Source: Sitta carolinensis
Lineage: Eukaryota; Chordata; Aves; Passeriformes; Sittidae
NCBI GenBank assembly: GCA_032173965.1
Contig: CM063288.1
Span: 11,636,501 to 11,700,500, forward strand
Length of the DNA: 64,000 nt
Direction of reading: 5' to 3'
Translations under genes and position numbers: made by a program
The notes under the pieces: generated by a model
The model's database searches: none
Seen by the model: only the letters and a program-made list of their open reading frames with translations
Told to the model about the DNA's origin: nothing
Shown: positions 32,933-46,638 of the stretch, piece after piece
Numbering within the stretch: the stretch's first letter is position 1
Layout: each line of letters starts with the position of its first letter

Positions 32933-34730
32933 AATTCTGAGACAAATTCCTCCTTGCAAATATGTTCAAAGCCTAGTATCTCCCAGAAGAAAGAGTTCCT
33001 GGATGGGTTGGCACCACTTTGGGAATTCAGATCTCCATGACATCACCTAATAGTTTAACCTGTGGTAGGAAAGTAAGAGAAAAATTAAGTAAAAAGATGA
33101 ACACATGACTCAGTGGAGGTAGGAAATCCTGGCTGAGGGTGCATAGCCAGAGCATCCCTGTGAAGGAAACCTACTGCAAAGGCTTGGCTGCCACAGATGC
33201 TGAGCCAAGTGCGTGCTGCTGCACAGCTGTTGTGAGGATAAAAACATTGTCCCAGACAAAATTATTCCAGAGCCGCCTACAGCTTCCCTTTTCCATCAGA
33301 TTCACCTCATTTCACAGCAGTGCCTATGAGGCCACAACTCTTATTTCTCCAGCAGCCATAGTTATTTACTGTCACATGCATGGCTTGAAAGAAATGAAGA
33401 AAGAAATGTATCCCCAAATGGGATAAATTTGGTGATTGTCGAAGTGATTACTAGGGAAAAAAAAGGAGAGACATTTTTCTTTTTTTTCTAAAACTTTGGC
33501 TCCCTTTTGGTTCTTCCAGTCCCTGCCAATGGCTTTGCACTTTTCAATTCTCAAAACAGTTGAATTTTTGATCTAATTATGGTGATGATTGTGGTCACCT
33601 GCTAGCCAGCTACACAAGCAAAGTAATTGAAAAAATGAACCTTTGGATTCTTGGAGACTCACACTGTAAAACAATGAAAACAATTTTTTCTCTCTCATGA
33701 ACATTACCAAGTGGTGTTAATCTGTCACCTTTCATGTTCCCATGCCCACAGGTGATGACCCTCTGTTTCCCTCTGTGAAAATGTCCTTACAATTACATTT
33801 TAGTGCAAAGCACCAGTGGTGAAAGGAGCAGTACCAGGAGCCTGAACTCAGACTCTGGGTGAAAGAGATGGATGTGTTTGTCAGGGCTTGGGGCTGTGTA
33901 GAAAAACTAGCCTGACACTTGCTTATAAAATTAAATTCTCATGACATTACACTGTGAAACTCAGAATCCTCCACACCACCAGACTCATGGCATATTCCTG
34001 GCCACCACTCTTGGATGAACAAATATGGGAATATGTGGAGAGGTGATTTCAGGTTTAATAAGGGAATAAATATAAGGCATACAGATTTTAAAAAAGAAAT
34101 TATATATTATACACCCACTAAGCACAGGAAGACTTGTAAAAATTTAAATACCATGGCAGCACTCTGCCAGATATGTGTTGTCTGCAGTGTCTGATTTTTA
34201 ACTTGATTTTTCCTGTAGAGATTTATAGCCGAAGCATGGATAAGACATTAAGTAAAATATTAACAAGCCATTTTGATAGTCAGGAGTACAAGACAATAAG
34301 CCTCATCCCAACAGTGTCAAAGCCATACTACCAGGGCCTTTTTTCAGATGTTTTCTGGTCACCTTAAGCAGGGTGCCAGGTGGGAGGAAGGCATGGAAGC
34401 TGACTAGTAAGTGCTGGAGAAGAAATCGATGGCCCTTAATTAAGAATGACACCTTTTTACCTACACATTTGAATTTTGGGGACGTCTTAAAAAGAAGCCA
34501 GCGCTGGAAATGCCCTTTCTTCCAAAGCTGGGAGGATATCCTGGGAGGTACAAATGAGCCAGCAGGTGTTCCTGGGAGTTTTAGTTTCCCAGACTGGCCC
34601 ACAGTGGGGTCAGCCTTACTGGCTCAGAGATAAGGAACCCTCCTCGGACCTGCTCAGGGACCTGGCTTTATAAACCAAACAATTCCCTCCCTTGGAGGTG
34701 GAGAGTTTGTCTCAGGTGAGTGGCTGAAGG

Positions 34731-34762
34731 GTATGAGTGTCTGTCTGTGTGTCTGTGTGTTG
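34731..34762. repeat. TG/TCTG-rich simple repeat
   Basis: A short degenerate run of TGTCTGTCTGTGTGTCTGTG type, just before the antisense CR1. Confidence 0.75.
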
Positions 34763-34806
34763 TTAGTTGCTGGTATGCACTGTGCTTCTTGCTGCACTTT
34801 ATAATT

Positions 34807-35135
34807 GAATCATAGAATTGTTTGATTGGAAGGGACCTTTAAATGCTACCTAGTCCTACCCCCTGCAATGGGCAGGGATGTCTTCATGCATATCAGGCTG
34901 CATTGAGATGTATTTACCCTGACCTTGAGTGTTTCCAGGATTGGGTTTCCATCACCTCCCTGGGCAACCTGTTCCAGTGTCTTAACACCCTCCTTGTAAA
35001 AGGCTTCTTCCTTATAGCTAGTATAAATTGACCCTCTTTTATTTTAAAATCCTCACCCCTTGTCCCATTGTGATGAGCCTTGCTAAAATATTTGTCCTTC
35101 AAGTACTAAAAGCTGCAATAAAGCTCCCTAAGGGT
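34807..35135 (-). mobile_element. CR1 LINE 3' fragment, antisense
   Basis: The + strand reads GAATCATAGAATTG, then TTGGAAGGGACCTTTAAATG, 'ctgggcaacctgttccagtgt', 'ttaacaccctccttgtaaaagg' and 'aaagctgcaataaagctccct', the reverse complement of the CR1 3' region in order. It is the longest recognisable copy downstream of the gene and is 5'-truncated. Confidence 0.95.
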
Positions 35136-35839
35136 CCGTACCAGTTCTCACAGCATGAAAATCCGTATTGCTTCCCCTACCCTTACAGTCTTTCCCCCAC
35201 CTATGTGTTTGTCTCTCTCATTTCATCAGAGGCTGGCAGTACATGGGTCATGCCAGCTGTGATACAAGTTAAAATTCTGGGAATGAAGCTATGGCATAGT
35301 TTGGAGAAGTTTTGTGATGGGAACATCTAGTGATGGTCTTTTTCAGTGAGTCGTGCTCTGTGTGCTCTTTCTGCCCTGATCTTTAAGGGTCTGTGTGATT
35401 GAGGTTTTGCCTATATGGTTGTGTAAATGAGACAAATCCTGAGCAAGTCAGAGCAGAAGTCATCTCATCTAAGCTGCCCAGGGTATAAAAATGGTCACAC
35501 AGGTAATTAATTTTCTGTCCCCAGGTGGTAGGGCCAAGGCCTTGCTGTCGCAGCAGTATCACCTGCAGCTGTGAGCTGTGCTGGTCCCTCCTGTGGGGCT
35601 CACCTGTGTGTGTTCAAGGAACTGCCAGCCCAGTGCTGGCTCTGCAGTGCTTGGCATCGGTGGGAGCTGTAGAAGGATGCAATTAAATCAATTACAGGCT
35701 AGTGATTTTGCATTCAATGAGATAATTACTCCTGAAATCTGGCAGTATGGGTGAAACTTGCTCCCAGCCTTTCTATCAGGTTTCACACCAGAAAGTGTGA
35801 TTGACGTCAGCCTGTTATTGTGACTAAGGCTATAAACTC

Positions 35840-35950
35840 ATAGGCTCACAAAATTTAGTGTGGAAGGCGTCTTCAAAAGTCATCTGGCCTAGACCTTGCT
35901 CAGAGTGGGGCTAGGCCAAAGGCTGCTTGGTGTTGTGCAGGATCAGCAAG
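35840..35950 (-). mobile_element. Very diverged CR1 3' end, antisense
   Basis: The + strand has CTCATAGGCTCACAAAATTT, then 'gtgtggaaggcgtcttcaaaagtcatctggcctag', matching the layout of the reverse-complemented CR1 terminal region (cacagaat..., ttggaagggacctt..., catctagtccaac). Divergence is high, so the assignment is tentative. Confidence 0.6.
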
Positions 35951-38900
35951 GGGAAGCCCATGACCAGTGCTAGCCAGGAAATCCAACCAGAGATTATAAT
36001 ATCTAATTCTTGCCTCAGATAATTTATGAATCACTAAGAAAATATTTTTGTCTTTCCAGTGTTATGTGGGAGAAAAGTTAAACAACACAGGTGTGCCAAG
36101 CTATAAGTATCTTCCAATTCATCCCTTAGGAATGTCCATTTAAAAATTAAATCAAGATGTATTTATTTCCTTAATAATTCCCTTATTTATTTTCCCCAGT
36201 AAATAGAAAAAAATATAATTTGGCAACCACTTTCTACCAAGTTGGGAAGTCCTTGTGATGGTGTGTTTTCCAGCTAACTTGTAGCTGGACACTAAAAACT
36301 TAATGTTTTACTTGCTAACAGTGATAGGTGGTATTGGCAGTGTGAGGGGTCTGAAGGGCTTTAAGTTGAGGTGAAACTTCAATGGATGAGCTTTTCCTTA
36401 CTGTGTGGATGCTGTCATGCTCTACACGTGCCTGGCAGAGCAGTCTACATTTTGGGCAGCTTGGGGAACCTGTGCTGTGAATGCATTAAATCTCCAAACT
36501 GGGTTCTTGTGCAATTGGTTATATGTGCCGAAAATTCTCAGCTCTGTTTGCTTGCTCTGACCTCTCTAGATGTGAGAGTTGCATTAACTTGGCTTTTTTT
36601 TGTGCATGATGAAAGAACGCACAATTAAGAAGAGAAATGGCTCTGGAGTTGGTGGATAAGAGATGCTTATCCTTAAGTCAGTCTTGAAGTAAATAAAAAT
36701 GTAAGCTATTCTCAGTGCTTTTTAATTTGGATGGAGAGGCTGCAACTGGCAGGGCTTTCTACCTTGAAACCAGTATAAGTCTAACAAGATGAGCCTGGAT
36801 CATGGGCTATAAGCACCAGAAGCATTAATGGTGCCTTCATGTGGCTTCTTTGAGGAAAATCATCATTGTGTTCCTTCAAAAAGGGGGAAAGTTCTAGAGG
36901 GCACTTGATGGGAAAACTCCTAAATCACCCAAGTTGTGACCACACTGTTGCACCAGTTCTAGGTGCAACATGCTCAGATGAATGTGAGACACACGCTAGG
37001 AAGGGTTTGACCTTTGAAAGATTTAAATGTGGAAAATGACGTAATCCGATGATGATAATAAAATCAGTTATGTATTTCAGATTTTCTCCATTTAAATTCT
37101 TACTTGGGACATTTTCTACTCTGATTAGTCCCTGTTAACGTTACTGAACATCTGTAGATACTGTGGGCTGTTCAGTAGTAAATGCATTGTGGTATCTCAT
37201 TTTAAACTTCCTTCAAACAGTCTACCTGTGACTGATAAAACTTCTGAGAAAGAGAAGATTTCTTCTGTTTCATAGCTAGTAGTAATTTTTTTTTGAGTAA
37301 TTGATATTTATGGTGAAAATACTACTTCAAAACTTCAACAAATGGTAAATTTAGGTTTTGCCATTCAAAATTACTCCTGCCGCATTTTCAAAATGGGATA
37401 CTCTGACACAGAGTTTTTTCCCCTTGGCAGAGTATTATTTAATTCATTGTTCACCTCAGTAAATTAAAGGCAGCAGAGCAGGGTAGAACACCAATTGATT
37501 AAGGTAATTTTTTTTTATCAAGTTGTTTAGCCTGTACACTTTGTTCTCACTGCTTTGAGAACACAAGCTGTTTTCTGAACATGTACTTGACATGATAACT
37601 TGGCCACAAGACCCATGGAATTGTTTTATAAATCTGGATGCCTCCTGAGTATGCTTGCAGCATCCCTGGGACCAGCTCAGCTGAGATCTATAGGGTTGAT
37701 AGGAACTTTCTTAGAATTAGGTTTCAGGCCAGCCTTTAATAACTAATTGTAATATTTTATTTCTTTATGTACTTTTAATGGAGTACTTTGAAAGACTTTA
37801 GAAAGACATGGAGTTTGTCTGGGGGAATTTAATGTTATTAAGGTTGAGTTTTCTCAGCATATAAGAGGCAGCCATGCTTGGTGAGTATGTTCTAATTCTT
37901 GCAAAAGTTGCTGAAAAAAGGGTAGAATTTTTTATTTTTTACACTTTTGTCGTGTTCAGATGGACTTCTGGGAGGCTGATGATCTTTCTTTTCCACATAA
38001 TCTTTATGAAAAAAGAAATTCTGGAGTGTAAAAATAGTTTTGGTGTGATAGAATCCTGTGAACTAGGGAAGCATGGCTAAATCCTCTTTACCAGAAGGAT
38101 GAGATGGTATGGGTGTTCCTGCTTGGTGTTTGAGGTCTGTACACACTGCAACCAAAAGTATCACTCCATGTGTCAGTGAAATAGCTCTGCGTTACAGAAC
38201 TGGCCAGGCAGTGCATCCCACCACAATGACCAACACATGCACTGCATATTCTTGAGTAAGAACTTTTCTGTAGCACTAGATACTCAGCAACGTTTCTCAG
38301 GCTTGCCTGAATATTTTGATATTCCTAAGCAGATCCAAAGAATTCATGGGTTGATAAAATATTTTCCACAACAAACTATGGCTGAGCTGTAGGGTTGGTT
38401 TTGCTGAACAGTTGCAAAAATGGATGCAGTCTATGTTGTACTGCAGATGAAACACTTGGATATTTGTATCAGCTTCCATGAGAGTCACTGGAACAACACT
38501 TAAGAGATGCTGCTGAAGAGAGCCCTGCTGTAGCAAATAGTGAAATTATTCAGGAGTACTCATGCTTATAGCAATTCTGTCTTTAGATCTATTGATCTTT
38601 CTTTGTGTGTGCTCCTTTTCCACCTAATTTGGCACAGCTCTGTTGCCAGTTGGCTAATGATATTACAATGTAGGGGTTGATAAGCACTTGCCAGCATTCA
38701 GAAACTTTCCATTCCCACACTTTACAAGCCCTGGCCATTTTTCAAACCTGTCATTTGAAGCTGTTTGAATCATGGAAGAACAATGACAAGTGAGGGAGAA
38801 TGTGTTACTACTGATATTTATCTGGGAGCCTCCTTTGGTGCAATTACCAGTTGGGGAGATAAAAAGTATGGTGCAAAGAGTGTGTTTGGATGATGGTCAA

Positions 38901-41900
38901 AAAATAGAGGTTAGTGCACTCTAAGAGAAGCTGTAGAGTGCTGGATCAGCACCAAGTAGTCACAGAATATGACACTGTACAGGCTTGGTTCTCCACATGG
39001 GAGAATGAAGCCAGGGACGCCCTTGGGACAAGGAGCAGAGAGCTGTGGCTTTACCTGTTCCCACTGTCACTGGAGATTTAGAGCTCAGAGGTGGAACTCC
39101 CTGCCCTGTGCAGGCAAGAACAATATTTGATCTTGCTGCACAGGTAAGGTAGGAGCTATGGGCAGTCACCAGCAAATGCTGACATTTCCTGTGTGTGCCC
39201 CACATGTCTTCAGAGACTTTGTGATGCTGTGAACTAGTAAGGGGTAGAATCCTCATTCAGATATAGTGTGCCTGTTCTTCACTGCTTTGTTGATCAAAGT
39301 AAACCTTTCCTCCTCCCTGGCCTTGGCCATTGTGTGGGTTCAGGTGTTGTGTGGCCAGACAGTCCCAAGAATTGATGTGTGTGTTAATGTCCACTCACTA
39401 CACACCTGTAGGGAAGATCAAAAAACATTTGCCATGTGCTTTCTCTTCCAAAGTATTTTGTTTCCATGCTCCCTCCTCACCCTTTCTTCTTCTTTCAGAT
39501 TTTCAATTTGTAATTTGCCCTACTCTTGCTGCTGATCCTGCACTGCTTGTCTTTGGATGAGCTCTCTGTGCTTGGGTATGGGTTCCCACAACGGGAGGTG
39601 TCTGGCTGCTGCACTGACCCACAAAGATTCCTGCCCTGCCTTCCATTCCTGCCTGGGCTGCAGGGTAAGCCCTGTGCTGGTGTCTGTGCAGAGACTACTC
39701 CAGGTTAGAAATGCATGACTGGTTGTGACTTGGGAGAATTTCTTAATCTGATTTATCTCACAGATACAACAATGGGTATATTGGTCCAAGACAGTGTGTT
39801 TGAGGTGGCTGGGGAAAGAAAATGCATATTCAAGTATGACACTAGCAGCCTCAAATGAAGAGTGTGTGTCTTGCCTTCCTTCAGACAATAACAGAGAGGT
39901 CAGCAATAGAGTTGTCCTACACCCTGGGAGCTGGTTTTGGTTTCAGTGGAGTGTGAATGAGGGGCCACATCTCCAGCCTCTGTGAGTAACCCCTGTGATG
40001 GTTTAACTTCACCATCTTCCTACCACACTGCAACCACAAAGCTGTGGTTGCCCTCTCAGTCCCTTCAACTCTTTTCATCTCCCAGGAAATCTCTGGTACA
40101 GGTGGTGGCAAACCTGGATTGTAAGAGAGGAGAACACTTTAAAGAAAAATCTTTTAAGCAGGGTCAGTTGCCTGATCTGATCTTTATTACCTCCATCTCA
40201 GGGTGCTGAAGCCCACCAGCAGGAAGAGCTGGGGTGTGTGGCAAGGCTAACCCTGACTCTTTGCTGCTCCATAGGGAAGATGAATATCAAGTGGTTTATG
40301 TATCTGGTTGAGGTCCTCAGCCAGGGATAAGGCAATTAACTAGCAAAAAACCACAGGCCCATAGAGAGATGGAACAAAAGTCTATTGAGGGAGCACTGTG
40401 GGTCCAGAGTTGCATGCAGCTTCCTGCAGCAAGTGTGGTGGAGCCCCAGCTCCTTACACTTGAACTTGCTTTAAAAAGCAATGTCAGTACCATTGTTACT
40501 TGATATGGGCTACTATTTTATCACCCAGTGGAGCCCTCCCTGTTTTCATGCTTCCACTAAGTACAGCTCCTTAAAGGACAAACAAATTCATGGCCTCTTT
40601 TTATTTTCCCTTGAGACAAAGCTGTAAAACAGCCTAAGCCCTCAGTGTCTGTCAGTGGTTTTGTTAGTGCTCTCAAAACCTCACACTATGTAAAGTTTTA
40701 GGATTGCTCAAACCAGGAAACCTGACACAGAACTCTCTTTTATCTGCAAAAAAAGGACATCGTGTCATGGATTTTTAGGAATAAAGCTGCAAAACAGCTT
40801 GATGTGGGCTTTTTCTTTTGACCAAAACAATGTGTTGAAGCATTCAAGATGTGTCAGTTTACTAAAGTTCATGGAGTGTGTAGAAGTCTTAAGATCTTCT
40901 ACCTGCAGTGACACATCCATGCTAGCACCACTGATTTTGCTTAAATGATTATGTGCAGCTTTTTCCATAAGGTTTGAATCAGAACTGCTCTTTTGAAATG
41001 AGTTATGGATACATGAATTTCTAGCATGACCACAGTGGAGACTTAGTGCATGTGCTAGTTGATCATCACAGGTAGCCCTGCTGTGGCAAAACTACTTTCA
41101 CATGGGATTTAGCAATGCACAAAACAAACTGGGAGATGTGGTGGCTTGGCAAAAGTGAGGGAGTAAGACCAAATCCTTACCCTGCAGTAATTTTTTTTTA
41201 GGTATTAACTGGGAAAAGCCCCAAACGCAGAGCACTTGTCATTCTGCAAGGCAGCAAAGAATAAATGAACTAGTGTGCTTTAGGCTGCTCATAGACCTTT
41301 TCAAACCAAAAATTCTGATTGCAGAGGCAGAAATTCCTCCTTGTGAATTCTGAATATGAGCAGTGGTAAAGAAATTGTAGATTTTCAGAAGTGAAGAAGA
41401 AAGCTGCTAGTAACACTGGACTTGGAAAATTGTCAAATTGTCTTTCAGAACTGAAAAATTTACCTTTTTTTTTTTTTCTCTAGTATGAGTATTGCTTGCT
41501 GAATGCAATTATGCAATTAATATTTTTCAATAGGACTAATGAATGAGAATTCAGAAGAATATACTGTATCATCAACATTTCTGGTAAAGAAAAGAATGCT
41601 TTGAGTTTTCCTGTGATGACAAACTTAAAGTTGAGAACAAGGCCAGTCAATTCAATGATTTCTTTCTATGAAAGGGATGTAGGCACATACTGTGATTTGT
41701 GATGCTCTTCACCATCACATATCTAAAGGTGTTTCTAAATGCTGTGGCTACTGTTATTGTTATGACCTATTGTGAATCAAGATGCATCACTTGATTTTTC
41801 ACTTATATCCCACTTGATCTAAAGCAACTGGATTCCCTGAGGGGATGCAAAGGTTTGTAGGTGGACAGTAGGGTACAGGTGGTCAGAGCAAAATCTGTAG

Positions 41901-44380
41901 TAAACACATCATCTGTTGGTATTATATTTGGAAAAAGTTGTCAGTTTTTGAGGCATGAAAGAACATTTTCAGCAGTACTACCTTCTCCTTACAGACAGTG
42001 CCTTGCCTCTGCCCTTATGCCATCACAGCTACTGCAGTTTTCTCAAAACAGTCACTTTCTTAGTTATCTTCAAGCATCACCCAAAACACTTGTTTTTCCT
42101 GCAAGTCAAAACACAAACAGTATCAACTTTGGCTTGTGTTCAGTGATAATCCTGATTATTTCTTAGGAACCTCAACAGAACAAGTTAAAAGTAATTTCAC
42201 TGACGCAGTTCTGTGGTATACTGAAATACATCAAATTGTCATTTATGGCATACATGTTTTCTCTCTTTGTCTCAATCCAAAGACATGAATAATTGTAATG
42301 GATTATTTGTGGTGTTTGAATAAAACAATGTTCTAATCATATGTTTTAGGGTGTCTTTCACTTTTGGCTGTAAGGTCTGGAAATAATTAAAGCTACTAGA
42401 CTCAGAAAGAAATGCATATGGGAAGAAAATATCTGGAGGTAGAACTTTTAATCTATTAAAGGGAGTGAGGAGTGAGTAAATACCCTATCAAGATGAACTA
42501 GTCTGGGCATCACTGGCTTTGGGCCCTGGTTTATAGGTCATATTTATAGGAAGAGATAGACCTGAGGTTTATGCAGTGAATGACCCCAAAGCTGGAGCAA
42601 AAATCTAATTTGAAACCATCTCTAACAAAGATAAATATCAACTGAAGAGATGGTTTTAAAATATCATAGGGTTAGTAATAAAGAGGACAAGTGTGACATT
42701 AGTCTCTTTGAAATGCCGTGAATTAGGATAATGATGGCTGGAAATGTAATTGCATATGAATTTGCCTTCTGATAGGGAGGAACAGAACTCTTGTGTTATA
42801 CACACTATTACCAGCTCCCGAATGGTTTCCAGATAATATTGGAAGATAATTGTTTGTACAGCTGGATCTTCTCTATCTGCTTTCAAACCACTCTGCAACC
42901 ATGTGGAAAAGATTTTATTGTATTTTAAATCTGGGTATCTTCAGAATATTCCAATACCTCCTGAGCTTGGAGAAAAACTCTAATTATTGCATAGCTCCAA
43001 AAACTCTGGACTGGAAACATTTGTACATCTCCATGGGAGGACTATAATTCCTAAAGTGAACCAAGTCCTTTAGAAATGAGTTTCCACTCTTAAGGCACTT
43101 AAGAAAGCTCAAGACAAGGTGTTTTTCATTCTTTTATTTTTTTTATTTTTTTTAAATTCCTGGGTGTGCATTTAGTGATCTGGTTGTATAATTGCAGAGC
43201 TATTGAAATGAATCTGGGAATCAGGATGTTATTTTGGTGGTGGATGAAACAATAATACAACTGTCGTAAGAATGCTAGAGATTTTTGGATAAATTAAAAA
43301 CAAGGTAGTGGCTTATATGCTTTGAACAGTGACTGTTTTGGTGGGGTTTTTTAGTAACAGTCACTTTTAATATATTTTACCATACACAGATTCCTTCCAT
43401 TAAAAGCCTTGGCCTGATAAAAATATGGCCTTAATATAGATTGATCTTTTTATTTCACAACATCAAGCTCTTAAGAAGAGGAGAACATAGTGGTGACATG
43501 CAGAATGTAACATTTTTTTCTTGGCAGGGGTGGACATCAAATCAAGATTTATAACAAACCAAACATATTTTATTGGAATGAATGGGAGGCAGGAGCTGGT
43601 CAGGATGAGTAACATGCTTATAAAGTGTCTCAAAATTCTCTGTCTGGCTGGATCCACCCAGAGAAAGTTCCTTCAACCCCCATCAACACACACAAGAACT
43701 TCTTAATTGCAGAAGTACTGCTCATGCAAACCATGAGAAAGGCACAAGGATGAGAATGGAAGTGGCTATTCATGAAAACAAGGGTATCTGGAATTTTGTC
43801 TAGTATGGGAGAAGCTGCCGTGATGATTTTTTGGTGGGAGAGAAGGATATGCAGAAGATGCTATGCTAAAGTACTATTTGTAGTTCTCTGATGGGGAGCC
43901 CTGGGGAGGCCCTATTTCTTTCTCTGGACCCTAATCTCCTCTAGCAGGACTGGCTCCTTTCCTCTGTGCTACTGCAGAGAAAGCAGTGACAGCAAGGCTG
44001 AGCAGGAGGAAGGATGGAGTAAGAGCTAGAGGCTGATAGCTGCTTTGGGACCTTCTTTCAGGCTTTGGTTACTGTGTTTCTTCTTTCTTATTCATTGTTT
44101 TCTTTCTGTTTTTGTTTGGTTGGGGTTTTTTTCATATTTCTCCCAATTTATGTCAAACTGTCTTAGATTACAAATGCCAAGGGCTAGTTTGAGATACATT
44201 CCCATTATATTTTCAACTTCTGAGCGTTAGTGCCTAGCAGTAATCCACTCCAGGACAAGTCTGAGACTCAGCCTTGATATAGTTTGGAGAGGGGCTTTTG
44301 TGACTGCAGTGCTAGGGAGAAGGGCAGCTGCCTGCAGGGAACCAGCCTGTGGGATGTGAGCAGCACAGGTGTGGGACACA

Positions 44381-44406
44381 TGGATGGATGGATGGATGGA
44401 TGATGG
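44381..44406. repeat. (TGGA)n microsatellite
   Basis: Five to six tandem TGGA units followed by TGATGG. It is a short tetranucleotide repeat. Confidence 0.95.
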
Positions 44407-46586
44407 AAGGTGTGGGGGTGCTAGCTGCATGCAAGCCAGGGAGGAAGCTGTCTGGGATGGGCTGTGAGCAGGGAGGGCTGTGTGAGGGGACAGTACAAGG
44501 TATCCCCCTAAGCCCAAACTGAAAAATACTTTATCCCACCCTGCAGGCCTCAGGGAACTGTTTGGTGCAACTTGCTGCTTGGATGCAGAGCTGAGCCCTG
44601 CTTTGTTCACAGTCACACTGGGCTGTAACTCGTGCTCCTGTCCCTTTGATGACTGACTGATGTCTGTCAATCACTGTGTTCGAGTATGCCTGTGCTTTGA
44701 CTTCTCACCTGGGCTCCCATCTGCTCCTGCTCTATGTGAAGGGGCCTCTCCCCTTCACAGCAACCCACAGAGGTTTTGTGGTGTGGGCAGAGGTGCAAAA
44801 GGAGCCAACCAAGCCATCGCAGAGCAATGCTGCAGTGCTACCCTTTTTCTCGTCCTTCTTTTGGGAGTCCAGTGCCTGCTGTTCAGTTTCCACCAGTAGG
44901 TTCTCACAGGACAGACCCTTTGCATCTGACAATGGTCTGATGTCCTTGATGCTCATGTGGTTGGCTGGTGGATGCTCAGGGAGCAGTGTTTTCCTCCTTG
45001 TACTTCTGTAGAAATGTTGCATTTCTGAAATGAAGTATGTTGTTTGCATGTCAAACGGCATGGGGCATTTTCACAGCTCTCTTGGCAGCCATGGGCTTGG
45101 CATATTGCAGGCTGAAGAGCTGCCAAGGGGAAAAAAAAAATTAAAAAAATCCCTTGCAGGCAACTGCCAGAGTTTGGTTCCAGGTTAATCAGAACTCCCC
45201 ATTGTCTCTCTGAGACAAATGTTCTGATTAAATCTATTGTTGTTGGGTTTGATGGGACAAAGTGTTACTGAGTTACATCATAGCTATAATGTGGAAACTG
45301 GAACACAGCACAATTTATGGTGGAATGTTCCCTGGTATTGTTCAGAAATACCACAGAAGAAGTTTGTGGGAATGATTATTTGAAAGCTGCTGGTCTAACG
45401 GTGGCTTGAGCCCAGCTCCAGGGTGTCTAACTGGGCTCTGCTCCATAGCTTAAGTAAACTACTTAACCTCCCTGTTTCTGCTTTGCCCTTTATGAGCAGT
45501 GGTGTTAAAGTGTTTGTCTGCCTTCCTGCAAGGATCTGCTTGTGTTTCCAGCTGGCTCTGGTTTTATGCACCCATGCTGGTGTTGCAGACTTTTGCTGTG
45601 TCTGTTGGACTGGGGGTTTTCTCTTCTTTCTGTCCAGCCTGGTCATTGTGTTCTCATCGCTGCAGCATCTCAGAGATGACTTGGAGTGACTCTGAGTCCT
45701 GCCTGCTGGGGCTAACATGGCAGAGAGAACCTGGCTCCCACCACTTCCACCATTGGCTGCTGCAGGCCTGCAGTCCAGCATCATGGGAAGAGCACTGAGA
45801 CTCTCTGGTCCTTAAACAATGCAGGCTTAAGGACTGTGTGGTTCTTACACATGGAAAAGAAAGCAAGTAAAATGTTGGTTGTGCAAGAAGCAATAGTGAT
45901 GAGACCTCAAAGAAGCTATTGCAGGACATGAAAGAGGTGAGAATCAGACTGCCTTGTCTAGCCACCTTATGTCACTTAATAAAAGACATATATCCATGAG
46001 GCATGTAGCGCATGAGATTGCATCCAGATTTCATGGCTCCCATCCATCCTCATGCAGACTGAGTGCTGCCTGGTTCCTGGCTGTCCTTAGCTAATGGGAC
46101 TTACTGAGGTGACACAGTACACTAGATAATTTTAGCAACCTTAGGATCATCAGTATTAAGCTGAACACTGGAGTTTGGAGAGGAGGACATCTGTCACTTT
46201 CTCACTGACTCTGACTGGTTGTGTGGCAAACAACAAGGTTTGCATGAGCACCATTTGATAATGTCATCTCTGCAAAGTTTCATTGTGTTGGAGAACAGGA
46301 GAACTGGACTAAAGGCACAGGAGACTTAGGAAACAGAGTAACAGAGTATACAAGGGTCTTAAATGAAGTCTGGCTGGGATCTAGCTGGTCAGGTTTACCA
46401 CAGTAATGGATCATCATATCTCATGTGTGTAATCCTTTGAAGTTCCTCTAGGCTCCCAAACTCTGAAGAAAATGTTTTCATAATGCCAAAAATTCTCAGC
46501 CTTTGATGGCTTTCCCTGATCTGGCTGAGTCACCTGCTCAGATGCCTTTCTCCCTCTTGTGCAGTTCAGGGTGGAGGAAAACCACT

Positions 46587-46638
46587 TCCCTTTCCTTCAT
46601 TTCATCTTCTCTTTGCCTCTATCTTTTTTCTCTCTGAT
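46587..46638. repeat. Polypyrimidine tract
   Basis: About 50 bp are almost entirely C and T on the + strand, broken by a few A and G. There is no exon following it that I can read. Confidence 0.75.

Larger units (their letters stand above)
30701..34806. other. Intergenic stretch, no gene recognised
   Basis: Contains a small CpG cluster at 30721-30885, a possible poly(A)-tailed insertion at 32719-32931 and a TG/TCTG-rich stretch at about 34731-34762. Open frames are short and match no family I know. Confidence 0.6.
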
